In this document: positions 1 to 12,600 of the stretch, piece after piece
Layout of the letters: every line of letters starts with the position of its first letter
Numbering within the stretch: the first letter of the stretch is position 1
The notes under the pieces: model-generated
The model's database searches: none
What the model was told of the DNA's origin: nothing
The model's input: only the letters and a program-made list of their open reading frames with translations
Source of the DNA: Elymus sibiricus
Lineage: Eukaryota > Streptophyta > Magnoliopsida > Poales > Poaceae
Length of the DNA: 64,000 bases
Assembly (NCBI GenBank): GCA_039707655.1
Contig: CM077673.1
Span: 8,628,001-8,692,000, forward strand
Reading direction: 5' to 3'
Position numbers and translations under genes: made by a program

Positions 1-20
1 TCAAGGAGATTCAAGCATCT

Positions 21-1880
21 AAGCTTGGGGATGCCCCGGAAGGCATCCCATCTTTATCCTTCAACAATTATCGGTATATCTCGGTTTTTGTTTTGTTCAC
101 ATGATATGCGTCTTTAGTATTTTTCTTTTCCTTTATGCACCCTTCTAGTATGAGATAGTCCTTCATTGATTTGTAGAATGCTTCATGCGCTTCCCTTAAA
201 TCTTTTGAGTATGGCTTTGTAGAATGCTCTTTGTGCTTCACTTAAATCTTTTGAGTATGGCTTTATAGAATGCTTCGTGTGCTTCACTTATATATTTTGA
301 GCTTGGATATTGGTTAATCTATATTAATTTTTAGAATGCTCTATGAACTTCACTTATATATTTTAGAGTATGAATAAAATTATCATCAGAATTAGGCTTG
401 GAAGAGTATCATTAAAATGTCATGCCTAGCTAAAAAGGCATTAAAGAAAAGCGCTTGTTGGGAGACAATCCAATATTTACCCCTACTGTTTTTATGTGTT
501 ATCATGATTATGCTACTGTAGTAACTATGTTTTATATGTTTTCTTTCAATAAAGTGCCAAGTAATGCCTTTGGGATGATGTGGTTGATAGTTGACTTGAT
601 TCTGTGCAAAAACAGAAACTTTGGTGCCCAGTCCCGAATTTTTATTAATTTACCAGAGATTCAAAAGCTTCTGAATTTTTTTACAAATGATTTATATACA
701 AATTTCCTAAGTTTTCCTAATTTTTCAGAATTTTTGGGGCTGCAGAAGTATGGTCATTGTTCAGATCATTACAGACTGTTCTGTTTTTGACAGAATCTGC
801 CTTGTTTGCATAGTTTGCTTGTTTTAGCATTTCCATGGCCTATATTAAGTGATATAAATTGTGGAAATGATAAGTTACAGTAGACATTATGAAAGAACAA
901 TTATGGATCTTGTATTTGACAGTACCTAAGTGGATGGTGTGCTCTTTATCATACTAACCCATCTCACGAAGTTCCGTTAAGTTTTGTGTGATTGAAGTTT
1001 TCAAGTTTTGGGTGAGATATCGATATGAGGAGAATAAGGAGTGACAAGACCCTAAGCTTGGGGATGCCCAAGGCACCCCAAGGTAATATTCAAGGAAGAT
1101 CCAAGAAACTAAGCTTGGGGATGCCCCGGAAGGCATCCCCTCTTTTGTCTTCAACATCATCGGTAACCTCACTTGGAGCTATATTTTTATTCGTCACATG
1201 ATATGTGTTTTGCTTGGAGCGTCATTTTCTTTTGGTAGGATTTTCTTTCTGTTATTTAGATTAATGTTTTGCATCTTTTATTTCAATAAAAGTGTCAAGG
1301 GTAGCCTGCACCATGCTCAATTTGCAAGTATACGAGTTGCTGTTTCAAAACAGAAAGTTTGCTGTTAGTGCAAAAATTCCCTAGAATAGTCAGTATGTCA
1401 GAAAATCTTGAAATTTTGACACAGCATGCTCTTATAAATTCTATACAGTGTGGTAAAGTTTCAGAATTGTTGGAGTTAATTAAGTATAGATTTTGCTGCG
1501 TTCTTTATAGACTGTTCTGTTTAGGCAGATTGCTGTTATGTTTGCATTGTTTGCATATGTTGGCTTGTTTAATGATTCTATTTGAGGATGGAAGTATTAA
1601 ATATGCAGAGGCATTTATTATGCAATGTAAAATAATAATTTTAGTGATTTGCTACAGTAGGGAATGATAAGGTTATGCATTGATTTATACTAACTTATCT
1701 CACGAGTTCTTGTTGAGTTTTGGGTGTATGAAGTTTTTGAGATTTAGGAAAACCGTGATATGAGAGGAATTAAGGAGACACAAGAGCTCAAGCTTGGGGA
1801 TGCCCTAGGCATCCCTAATTAATATTTCAAGAAGTCTCGAGCATCTAAGCTTGGGGATGCCCCGGTTGGCATCCCACCTT
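21..1880 (+). repeat. Repeated hairpin / polypurine-like motif inside the retroelement
   Basis: Five copies of AAGCTTGGGGATGCC-type sequence begin at 21, 1054, 1111, 1790 and 1847. In most copies GGGATGCC is followed after a short loop by GGCATCCC, giving a stem of about 8 bp. Copies 1054/1111 and 1790/1847 are doublets, each exactly 57 bp apart, and the doublets are 736 bp apart, so the interior grew by duplication of a larger unit. The core is the same as the functional polypurine tract at 3451-3464. Confidence 0.8.
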
Positions 1881-3450
1881 TCTTCTTCAACAATTATCGG
1901 TTAGTATCGGTTGAACCTAAGTTTTTGCTTCTTCACATGATATGTGCTATCCTTGGAATATCATTTTATTTTGTTTTTCTGTTTGAATAAAAGCATTGGA
2001 TCTGAAATTTTGAATAAGAGAGAGAGTCCTCACATGGCTATTTAACTAATTGACTACGCATTGATCTTCACTTATATTTTTTTGGAGTAGTTTGTCATTC
2101 ACTCTCGTGCTTCACTTATATCCTATGAGTAAATGGTTGAATGAATTGAATATCATAAATCTGAAATTAAATATGCTTCATATACTTATCCCATGGGGAG
2201 TAATGACTTCACACATAATAAGTATAGGTGGTAAAATTTATTGAAAGTTAGCAAACACCGCATTGGTCACTTGAACAATTCATGAAAGAATATTGAAGGA
2301 AGAGAGATTCCACATATAAATATACTATCTTGGACATCTTCTATGATTGTGAGCTCATTAATTATTTTCAAACTCGAGCAAATTAGTTGAAATTGGACAA
2401 GGAAGACAACTTAATGAGTTATGTTTGGGTATATTTGTATAGAAGTTATATTGTTATGGATCCTCCAACATGTGGTGCTTGCTTCCACCTCATACTAGCC
2501 AAAACTTTCGCACCAAGTAGAAATACTACTTGTGCATCCAAACACCCTTAAACCAGTTTTGCCATGAGAGTCCACTATACCTACCTATGGATTGAGTAAG
2601 ATCCTTCAAGTAAGTTGTCATCGGTGCAAAAAGCAATAAAAATTGCTCCTAAATATGTATGATCTTTTATTGTAAGGGAAAATAAGCGTTGTACGAACTT
2701 GTGATGGTAAAGAAATAAAAGCGACGGACTGCATAATAAAGGTTGCTATCACAAAGGGCAATACAACGTGACGTTTCTTTGCATTAAGGGTTTGCACATC
2801 CAAAAACAAAAAGCGCATGACAACCTCTGCTTCTCTCTGCGAAGGGCCTATCTTTTACTTTCTAGTACTTACCTTTATGCAAGAGTCATGGTGATCTTCA
2901 CCACTTCCTATATTTCGCCTTTTTCTCTTGGCAAGCGTCATGTGTTGGGGAATGATCTAGACATATATATCCATACAAATATATTTGATCATGAATTATT
3001 ATTGTTGACAATTATCTATATGATAAATAAGTTGGGAGGCGAAACATTAAGCCCCTATCTTTCTCTGTGTTCGATGGATGCTATTTGTTCTAAAAATATG
3101 CTTTGAGTGTCAACAATCATGGAAGACTATATGATAGTTGAGTATGTGGAATTTGCTAAATCAAAGCTCTTACATAGACCCTTCCTGAAAATAAGATGAA
3201 TTGCAATTGTTCGATGACTAGGAATATGGTTTGTTAGTTTTCAAGAAACTTTCTGGTCTATACTTTAACATGTGAATAGCTTGTTACTTGATCATGAGAA
3301 GTTTTATGAGATGAGCTACTGTTTATGGTTTATATTGTTGTTAGAAAAAATGATTGGAATTATCATTGATCAAACTTGTGCACTTGCTAGCATTCACACT
3401 TCATAAATTATTTCTTTTATCATTTACCTACTCGAGGACGAGCAGGAATT

Positions 3451-3464
3451 AAGCTTGGGGATGC
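3451..3464 (+). promoter_or_regulatory. Polypurine tract of the retroelement
   Basis: AAGCTTGGGGATGC lies directly against the LTR start TGATACGTCTCC. In LTR retrotransposons this purine-rich site primes plus-strand DNA synthesis. Its position fixes the element orientation as + and the LTR start at 3465. Confidence 0.8.
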
Positions 3465-4985
3465 TGATACGTCTCCAACGTATCTATAATTTATGAAGTA
3501 TTCATGCCATGTTTACAATAATTTTATATGATTTTGGTATGATTTTATTAGAACTAACCCGGACTGACGCTGTTTTCAGCAGAACTACCGTGGTGTTGTT
3601 TTTGTGCAGAAATAAAGGTTCTCGGAATGGGCTGAAAATTTACGGAGAATATTTTTGGAAAATATAAAATACTGGAGCGAAAAGATACCGGAGAGGAAGC
3701 CCGAGGCAGCCACAAGGGTGGGGGCGCCCCCCCCCCCTAGGGCGCGCCCCCCAGGCTTGTCACCTCCTCGGGAACCTTCTGGGCGTGGGACCAACGCCAA
3801 ATACTCTTATAAATACCCAAGTCCCCGTAAAGAACCCTAGATGAGAAGTTCCGCCGCCGCAAGTCTCTGTAGCCACGAAAAATCAATCTTGGCCCTCTCC
3901 GGCACCCTGCCGGAGGGGGTCACCATCACCGGAGACCATGGAGGAGGAAGGCGGAGGGGCCATCATCACCATGGAGGCCAAGGACCAGAGGGAGAACCTC
4001 TCCCCACCTAGGGGGGAGGCCATGGAGGAGGAAGCACAAGGGGAAGACCCTCTCCCCCTCTCTCTCGGTGGCGCCGGAGTGCCATCGGGGGAACCATCGC
4101 CGCTGTGATCGTCTTCATCAACATCACCTTCTTCATCACCGTCCTCATATCTTTTCAGCGGTCCACTCTCCCACATCCCGTTGTAATCCCCTACTTGAAC
4201 ATGGTGCTTTATGCCACATATTATGATCCAATGATGTGTTGCCATCCTATGATGTTTTGAGTAGATTTCTTTTGTCTTATGGGTTGATTGATGATCTAGA
4301 TTGGTTTGAGTTGTATGTTTATTTTGGTGCTGTCCTATGGTACCTTCCGTGTCGCGCACACGTGAAGGATTCCCGCTGTAGGGTGTTGCAATACGTTCAT
4401 GATTCGCTTATAGTGGGTTGCTAGAGTGATAGAAGCTTAAACCCGAGTAAGGGGGTTGTTGCGTATGGGATAAAGGGGACTTGATGCTTTAATGCTATGG
4501 TTGGGTTTTACCTTAATGATCTTTAGTAGTTGCGGATGCTTGCTAGAGTTCCAATCATAAGTGCATATGATCCAAGTAGAGAAAGTATGTTAGCTTATGC
4601 CTCTCCCTCATATAAAATTGCAATAATGATTACCGATCTTGTTAACAATTGCCTAGGACAATTCCGCACACCGACCCATCATTATTCCACACTCGCTATT
4701 TGTAATATATTGTAATATATTCTAACTTTATGATAACATCACCTATTTTTATATTTTAGTTCTCCGATATCATGCAAAGCTATTCTCTTCATACCCACAA
4801 CGTAGTTTTATTTCTCGTTTCTAGTTGGAAGCAAACGTTCGGCGTACGTAGAGTCGTATCAGTGGCAGATAGGACTTGAGAGAATATTGATCTTACCTTT
4901 AGCTCCTTGTGGGTTCGACACTCCATACTTATCACTTTCACCTTTGGAAATTGCTACGATGATTCCTTGCACTTGGGGATTATCA
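3465..4985 (+). mobile_element. 3' LTR of the gypsy-type element
   Basis: The LTR starts TGATACGTCTCCAACGTATC and ends ...GGGGATTATCA, about 1521 bp, with the TG...CA ends usual for LTRs. A TATA-like TTATAAATA lies near 3806, followed by GC-rich leader sequence, fitting the promoter in the U3/R region. Short open frames inside it (for example on the minus strand at 3883-4359) are chance reading of GC-rich LTR sequence. The end assignment follows the terminal sequence of the LTRs at 40252 and 59969; the target duplication cannot be checked because the left end is missing. Confidence 0.75.
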
Positions 4986-6732
4986 TATTATAATCGCATT
5001 ATGCAGTCAAAAATTATAGATATGTTTGAAATGTATCAACTATCCATCTATATATTCAATTTGCTCCTTTTTAAGCACAAATAGCTAAAGAGGAAGGAAA
5101 AATAGCTCTACATTCATCTACAAAGACAATCCTCGAGAGTTGAGTTTTGCCACCTTGTCCTAGTCTTTCTTTCACCATTGTTGGCGGCGCAACCTCCTTT
5201 GTTGTGTTTTCATTCCCCGGTCACTTCGTGTTGCTGACCATGGCCGACGGCTTTGCTACACCTATGGAGTTAAACCTACAAAATTCAGGGAGATTGATGC
5301 TGATGGAAAAGGTTTCTCGCCCACTTTTGTGCAAGTCCCATCCGTAGGTTTAGGATTACCGTCATGGCCGATGCTTCCTACTTGTTATAAATCTCTTGGG
5401 ATCTTCGCACTTTGTGGCTTGCTGGAAAATTTGTTCTGGCTGGTTTTTGCTCCCGGCTCTCTTCTCCGGGCGTTAAAATGGCATTAAAATGTTGAAGTAA
5501 CAGTATAATCTGTTTTTTGAAAGAAACAGATTGTGTGCTTTGATCGTCCTTTTGGAAGCTTCTTATGGCACTTCCTCAATCACTTAAAAAGTTATTTGAA
5601 AATGGCAATATGATGATGTTGGAGCTTTGGTTTGATCGTCGTCATGGAAACTTCTTATGTACCTCCTTCCTAGATCGAGGTCGGTCCCATCAAGAAGATA
5701 TATACAAATACAATATTTGTGGCCCTGCCCCAGAGCGACCCATCTCTCCCTGTCTCTGTTATTTGTAACCTGGAAGCTGGAGTTGTTTATTTATTTGTGA
5801 CATCAATCGTACTAGTGATGATACTGACCAATGGATATTTGGTGACATGCACAATATAGTACAATATAATATTGGCGCGCGCGGGGCATGCACGCACGCT
5901 TCAAATATTAGATCGCAATGGCAATGGCAAGCGATGGCATGAAGGAAGAGGCAGCATTTTGATTTGATTTTGACGCGGTCGCGTCAGCGGAGCGGGGCGC
6001 CGCTTAACGGGTCACTACGTACCCACACTATAGCTAATCAGATTACATAAAATAATTGCAACAGTTTACGAATTCTGATGCACCACCGACCGACCCGGCC
6101 GTTTGCCTGCTTCATTGATCCAGTCCAGTAGGTTCAGGTCCATACATCTCTCTGTTGACCATGAAAAATTTGGGAGACAATTTCATTTCTCTCGGCCTCA
6201 GTATCAACTACGAATGCACATGACCTTTTTAATAATATGAATACCAAGGTTTTATCTTGAAGTGTAGTCCCACCTCACACCAAACATGGCCTTGCAAGTT
6301 TATATTTTCATGAGTACCAAGACTTAATTGTGATGAGTAGTCCCATCACACATCAACTCTGATTCTCAATAAACAGAAAAAAAAACAATGAGCATCGCTT
6401 GTCAATTCTAGGAGTTAAACTCGGGTGGTTAAGAAGCACATCCGCATGCGTAACCGCGGAGCTAAGACGCAACATTGCCGCCATGAAATAAGCCTTCCCT
6501 GGCTGGTTCTCATTTCGATGGTATTTTTTGGCATCATTGAGAGGAGTGCAGAGGGCGACATGTCTCCAAATCTGGGTACCTGGTTTCGGGTTTTTCTTCT
6601 ACAGTATTCCTTTGATGGCGTTGTCCTAATCAGTTGATGCATCCCACGCCCACACCTGTGAAGCCGAGACGTCCCACACCGCCAAAAAACTCCGGGAGAG
6701 GGACGAGAATCCTCGCACGGCGTCGGTAACAG
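4986..6732. other. Intergenic sequence without recognisable gene
   Basis: I find no convincing gene. Small open frames (5147-5347, 5565-5768, 6425-6637) lack family motifs. The sequence is mixed AT-rich and moderately GC-rich and probably consists of old transposon debris. Confidence 0.5.
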
Positions 6733-6762
6733 CGCGCGCGCGGGGGGGGGGGGGGGGGGGGG
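6732..6762. repeat. CG repeat followed by a run of 21 G
   Basis: A short (GC)n stretch runs into an uninterrupted G homopolymer at 6742-6762. Such a run is prone to slippage and to sequencing error, so its exact length is uncertain. Confidence 0.9.
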
Positions 6763-6832
6763 TGACGATGGGAAGCGGTAATTTTTTGGCAACACGGGGA
6801 CGATGGGACGATCCATTTGCATACCTACCATG

Positions 6833-7680
6833 GGGTGCGGGAGGCCCGCTGCCGTCTGTCGTGTCGCCTCAGGGCGCGCCTCGCAGCCGGTCTCTTTCGC
6901 TGGCTGATGTGAGGGTCATCGTCGTGGCAGAGCAGGGTGCCCTACTGGCACCGCCTCCCCTATCGGGTGCGTTCGGCAGGATAGTGTTGCCTCGCACAGG
7001 CCTCACCCCTCCCTGGGCAGTATGGCGTCATGAGCCCACAAGGGCCTGCGTGGTGGACCGGCCCATCTTGGCCTGGCAGAGCCAAGATGGCCACGGCGGA
7101 TTTGGGTCGGAGGTGATCAAGAGTCACGACCCTAAGGATGGGTTCTATATCCTTTGCGTTTTTCCGGAGATGGGGACACACATCTTCTTCTTGTGTCCGG
7201 TGGCGAGATTACGTTGGTGCTTTATCCGTGAGGCTCTGAATCCCAACTGGGGGGCCCCAGACCCGGCCGGGGTTCTTCAAACCCGGGTCAACCATACCGG
7301 GAAGAGGAGACACCTCCTCTGGCTTGTGTTCACGGTGTTAGCTTGGACCTTGTGGTCTACGCACAAACAAGATGATTATTGAGCAGATCTTTCTTAGGTG
7401 GGCTTCTTACTCTTTGAATTTCTCGCGTTTTTTCCAGCACCGACACCCGTTATCTAGACAGAGGGATCCCAACCAGCTTGACACATACTGGACGCTATGA
7501 CTACTGTTGCACGCCGTCTTGCCTCCGCGGGCCTGAACTACTGGCCACTTGGTGGTCTTTTTTCTCTTTTTCTTTCACGATTTATGGGTGTGTTTGTTCT
7601 AATGCCCCGGTAGACTCTATTATTTCTTTTGTTGCACTTAAACTTGTTGTATCAATGTGGTGATTGTTTTCTTTATAAAA
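6833..7680 (+). pseudogene. LINE reverse-transcriptase ORF, C-terminal end (broken)
   Basis: The translated stretch at about 7140-7380 carries a THIFFLCPVARL segment and the downstream LLWLVFTVLAWTLW segment. These match the zinc-binding region and C-terminus that follow the reverse transcriptase in plant L1-type LINEs. The reading frame then shifts: the LINE-like end (MIIEQIFLR..., LDAMTTVARRLASAG) is found in other frames at 7370-7545. A 3' untranslated stretch rich in T follows to about 7680. The 5' part, including the polymerase domain, is missing, as is usual for LINE copies. The family call is from remembered sequence character; no active protein is expected. Confidence 0.65.
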
Positions 7681-8109
7681 TAGGGCAAAACCATGTTTCA
7701 AACTGGATCCAGCATGAATGAATTTGGGCTAGAGCCATGGATAAAGCACACAATATCTCTGAGCTTTTTGTGGACAGGAAATGCTAACCAAACTCTGCAT
7801 GTAGACGATGGATGATTGGTTGATGGAGGTAGGACGTACTTACTGTTGGTAGATGGATGCTGCGCAGCGCAACTAGTCGCTGATCCATCTCGATCATTCG
7901 CCGGTCGGGTCGGCCAATACCATTTCGACCGTAGCAGATATATGGAATCAAATCAATCCAGTCCAGTCCAAATCGGAACATTATCGCTTTGTTTATTTGC
8001 CTTGGATCACTTTGACTTGTCCTTGTGGGTTGTGATGCATCTATATATACTTGATACGCTGAGACTCCCCAACTTCAGTAATCGGCGATTAGTCGATTCA
8101 TTACTAAAA

Positions 8110-8172
8110 CTTCTATTGTCCCGTAATATAAAAACGTTTTTAACACGCTCTTATATTACGGGACGGAGGGAG
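8110..8172. mobile_element. Stowaway-like MITE, partial
   Basis: The right end TTATATTACGGGACGGAGGG is the reverse complement, with few changes, of the left CTATTGTCCCGTAATATAA. CTCCCTCCGTCCCGTAATAT is the characteristic terminal sequence of grass Stowaway (Tc1/Mariner) MITEs. The left end has lost its CTCCCTCCGT terminus and the TA target duplication is not clear, so this is a small, decayed copy. Confidence 0.75.
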
Positions 8173-8592
8173 CATTTGTTTTCCATCAGGTCAGATATTT
8201 TTCCAACTCACAACAGTGAAAACAAAACACTGTGCATTCTACCTCTCATTGTCGCTTTCAATATAATCGGGCAACTAAGTGGTAATCTCTCGAATTCTGA
8301 CTTACTTCCAAAGTCCATCAAGGTTATTCAACTAACTACGTATGGTTCGTGCTACCTCCAAAGGTCCACTGCACGCAGAGTTCAGTCCACCTATGTTTGT
8401 TTCTCCGGTCTAACCGAGGGACTTTTCCCCGTTAATGTTTGGAGTAGTAGGATAGCTCTGCTCTGCAGCCACTTGCATGCATGGTGGCTCTAAAGATGAT
8501 GATATCCTGTCAGGGACCTCAAAGCATGGTCAAATTGTGTCCAATCCACTTTTACCCTCCAACGGGTCCCTTAAATGTATGTGCACCGTATG

Positions 8593-8838
8593 TAAACCTG
8601 GGCCGGGCTCGGGCCCGGCCCGGCCCGGCCAAAAAAATCAATATGCAGGCCCGAGCCCGGCCCGAATGGACTAAAAAGACGATTTCTGGGCCGGGCCTCC
8701 GTGTAAAATGACGATTTTCGTAAGCCCGAGCCCGGCCCGAACTGCTACTCGGGCCTGGTTTCCAAGCCTGAACCCGGCCCAAACCTAAAGCCCGGGCCGG
8801 GCCGGGTCATCAGGCCGGGCTGCCCATGCCCAGGTTTA
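8593..8838. mobile_element. hAT-like MITE (246 bp) with perfect 8-bp target duplication
   Basis: The element begins TAAACCTGGGC and ends GCCCAGGTTTA, an 11-bp perfect inverted repeat. It is flanked on both sides by ACCGTATG (8585-8592 and 8839-8846). An 8-bp duplication is the hAT signature. The interior is made almost entirely of CCGGCC/GCCCGAGCCCGGCCCGA-type GC-rich inverted motifs on both arms and could fold into one long hairpin. It has no coding capacity. I do not recognise a named family. Confidence 0.85.
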
Positions 8839-8970
8839 ACCGTATGTCCAAAATTTGGTACCCTTGCAGCAAACTTGAGGAAGTTGTGCGGGTGTCCCGA
8901 CCTCCTGTATGTCCAACCAAAAAAACGCCACGTACCCCCTCTCTCATCTTTCTCTCTTCTCGAAGCCGCA

Positions 8971-8973
<3 letters not shown>

Positions 8974-9066
<93 letters not shown>
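8974..9066. repeat. (CT)n microsatellite, about 46 units
   Basis: Uninterrupted CT dinucleotides cover about 93 bp. Open frames through it (RERERE or SLSLSL) are artefacts. It should be highly polymorphic between accessions. Confidence 0.95.
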
Positions 9067-9069
<3 letters not shown>

Positions 9070-9567
9070 TGCCGTCAGGGGAGAGTGACCAGCGCGCCCA
9101 TGCCCTTGCAGCCCCATCTCCGTGCAGGCCGGCCCCACCACATCCGTGGAGCTCATCGGCGGGAGCACCACCGCAAGCAGGACATCTCCTCTCTCCCAGG
9201 TTGCGACCTCCTCCTGCCCCACCAGTGGTCGCAACCTCCTCCTGTCGTTGTGTCCGCACGCCCATATTCGTGCCCGACGCGTCCGAGGCACACCCGTCGT
9301 CCTGCGACGAACCCACCGCGCCTGATGACACGTATGTGGCCTCAAGTGTGCCGGCAGCGAGCATGGCGAGCGTGAGGACGATGAAGACAAAGCTCTGCGT
9401 GAAACGTGCGTGTCCTACTGCCGCACATAAACTGTTCGACGACGGCACTGGATGGTTTCCTTCCCTATCCTGTCCGCCGACATGTCCCGGACTAGTTTGT
9501 GGACATTTGCGGTGTCCACTTTGGGGTTTTGCATTGGAGATGCCCTTAGGACTATCAGTAGTACCAA

Positions 9568-9600
9568 CTAGATAAAAATTCGCGCGTTGCTACAGGATAA
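9568..9600 (-). mobile_element. Helitron-type 3' terminus, partner end not found
   Basis: Read on the minus strand the sequence ends ...GCAACGCGCGAATTTTTATCTAG followed by T. A GC-rich short palindrome about ten bases before CTAG, followed by T, is the Helitron 3' signature, and the sequence resembles the ends at 19213 and 26358. I could not find a matching TC...ATACCTACTAAT-type 5' end between here and 13.4 kb, so the element is truncated or rearranged. Confidence 0.5.
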
Positions 9601-12600
9601 AACAATATCTAAAAAATGTGGGTGTGTGACTGATTATCCTTGAACGAATGTGTTATGACGACATTGGTGGTTACCAGCTCCTACCCGGAGAAGGGTGGTG
9701 AGATAGGGTTTTCATATGATCCTTGATGGTTGTGGTCCGACCCAACCCCCGGTTTCTCTTGGGCTATGTCGCACCCTCACCACAGAATGAAGATGCTAGT
9801 GTGTCATGTTGTTTACTCATTTATGGATAATAAGCGCGGTGGTGCGACCTATCATGGCTGCCGCTGCAAGCAATCGGGACGAAACAGAACAAAGGCTAGT
9901 TAATTAATTTACATAAGCGAATAAAACATACTGCTAACTAGCAAGATCTACTCCAACTTGAATACATCATACACTCAAGCTACTGCAACTAACATTGGTA
10001 TTTCAAGCTTAAAAAGCGATAGTCATGAACACCACACGTCCATGAATGTTTACCCTTCTTTTCCTTGTGAAGTGCTTCTCGTTATTTGACATAGGTCAAC
10101 TATGATGTAAATAGAATTAGCAAAAAATGCCAAAAAGAAACATAGGAGTAAAAGATACAAAAGTTGCAGTGGTCTGGTGTGTGCATCAGCCGGCACGAGA
10201 GAGGACCGGCACGTCTCTGTCACAGGCAGGTAGGTTGGTATATATCGCCTGCTGCTTTCCATAACGCGAGTAATTGGCGACTTATTGATTCACTTGTGGA
10301 TGGATGTTGTAAGTACCTTTTGAATTCAGACCTGCAAAAAGTCCGGATTACTACTCTAACCAACTCTACTTATATTTAGCCAAGCAGAGGTCCACCACCG
10401 CCACTGCACGTACGGAGAGTTGAGTCTACCTATGTTTCTTGCATTGGGTTCATCGGAGATGTACTGCTACGTTTACTTGACTTTTCCCCTCTAAATTTTG
10501 GATTAATTGCAGCCACTTGCATGCATGGTGGCTCTCAAAGAAGAAGAAGAAGAAGAAGAATAAGAAGAAGAAGATGATGATGATGATCAAAGTAAACGGT
10601 GAAACAATGATAAACGTAACAATCTATACCGAGAATCATCAAACTAGCGACCTGCTGAAGGAACATATATAGCCAATGGCGACATACTAAACCGTTTCAT
10701 TTTCTATCTAGTGGTCACAGGCTTGACTTAAGGCGATCCACATGGCCAATGGCGGATCATGAAATCATATCTAGACTACTACTAGATGGATACTTGTGCG
10801 ACCTGCTTAATTACCAAGGACTCACTAGCTAATTAACCAGATGGATGTGTGAATGTGGACCTACTGGAGTATCTATCTACATCTCTATCTTGTTCTTTTT
10901 CTACAACTAGTCCTAGTACTAGTAACAAACAAAAAATAAATTGTTTTGTTTGATTTGATCGTCCTTGCTCTTGGCCAACCTCTCTCTGTCAGTGACTCCA
11001 GTTAACCTAGATTTGCTCATAGTTTGGGCATTAATCGTAAAGAGATTGACCATTCCGTAATTGTTGACATGACTATCGCTTTCAGGAATATACATGCAAT
11101 ACAATACAATACAATAATGACGCACACGACCTAGCTTAAGTAGTTTCGCTTAATTAGCTGGCATGAAGCCGCAGAATTTTGGCGCCGCGCTCACACTTGT
11201 CCAGACTAACGCTCGACTACTCCAACGGAATCACATTATTTCATCTTAAAGCATCTACCTATCCTCCCTATATTTTTTGAAGGAGAGCTTGGTCATTGCC
11301 TCGACAGGAGAAAAATATATATGACACAACTGAATCCTTCACTTTGTCTTTATATGTTCGGGCTGTCCACAAATTCTCGTATATAAAACACATATATGGG
11401 GCGAACATGAAGGCTCGCAGACGCGTCCGGTCAGTTCTTCATGTAAGACGCGGCCCATTTCGGATCATTTTTTATCTTTCTTTATTCCTTTTTTCCCTCT
11501 CTGCATTTTCACCAATCATATACATGTAACCGGATAATTTAGAGACAAAAATAAGAAACATGACTGCATGCATGCATAAATGAGGATTTAAAATGGACAT
11601 GCCCGAACATAGACCAGACGCATCCACGGACTTTGAGGGTCCAGATTTATAGCAGTGAAAGCACTGCCTGCACGATTTGAAGTCAGGCTTACTTTCAAAT
11701 TAAGTCTAGGTTATTTATTTAGCTAACTATTCTCATACGATTTGTGCTCGCACGAAAAGTCCACCGTTTTTTTTTGTTTTTGTTTTTTGAGATAGCTTTC
11801 CAGGCTTGCTGCCTGGTACGAAAAGTCTTTTGTTTGTTTCTTGGGGTCCATCACATGTACCAAGGACGGTAACAAGCAACGACTACACTAGCAGCTGATT
11901 CCATCAATAAGCTACTATAATCATATAAGACTGAAGTTATGCTATGACGGAGTAAAAATAATCTTCAAAACTATCAAAACAATGATCAACAAGCTACAAA
12001 AACGACCATATAAACACCAATCATCTCTTGATTCTCTTCCACGATCGAGCCCGCCCGGTCCCATCCCCATTCCATGAAGAAGCGATACTATGTACAGAAC
12101 TACTACTCTGTCTCTGTTTCTCCCTATTTCGGTTACTTGGATTTACGTTGTTTGTTCATATATTAGTTGAGGCATGAATCAATCATAATGAGCTGGGACT
12201 GACTTTTCCTTCCACATTTGTTGGCATGCACATAGGAGTATAGTATTTCTAGTGTAGTGGTGATGGATGCAAGTGAACTGTTGGAGTTGAAGTTGGTGCA
12301 TGGTGATCCGTCTCCGTCGCCCAATTCCATTCATTTTATTTGGATGGATGCAAATTAATACAACACAACGTACTCAACAATTTTGGTCTATATATCTTCA
12401 AGTACGTACGTACACCGGTACACATACTCCGCTGTCGATTTCTGTCCGTCGCAACACAAGGCAAGACAACAGGCACAAGGCAATCATATTCTGCTCCGAC
12501 TTTTAGAGAAATATAATTGACCTTTTCCCCCTTAAATGTTGGACGGAGTATATGAACCTCTCCCACTTGCAGGAATGTACTATGGCTTTGAACACCGACT

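Larger units (their letters stand above)
1..3464 (+). mobile_element. Internal region (3' half) of a Ty3/gypsy-type LTR retrotransposon
   Basis: This stretch runs into a polypurine tract and a 3' LTR, so it is the 3' internal part of an element whose 5' half lies outside the window. I see no polymerase, integrase or gag coding; the longest open stretches are about 110 codons and without family features. It is AT-rich and built of diverged internal repeats. The motif AAGCTTGGGG recurs at 21, 1054, 1111, 1790 and 1847. In reverse orientation the interior of the element at 47665-54653 carries the same kinds of sequence (for example near 51250-51340 and 51930), so both belong to one related, probably non-autonomous, family. 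The superfamily call rests on LTR and PBS features of that relative. Confidence 0.75.

Noticed and set aside
3883..4359. 158-codon minus-strand frame
   Set aside because: Lies inside the 3' LTR of a retroelement; no domain, His/Asp-rich low-complexity product.
8810..9575. Frames of 148-249 codons through the CT repeat, one with a hydrophobic signal-like stretch (FVFIVLTLAMLAAG)
   Set aside because: Most of the length is RERE/SLSL from the microsatellite; the signal-like stretch has no recognisable mature peptide and no family match. A small secreted peptide gene cannot be excluded but is not supported.
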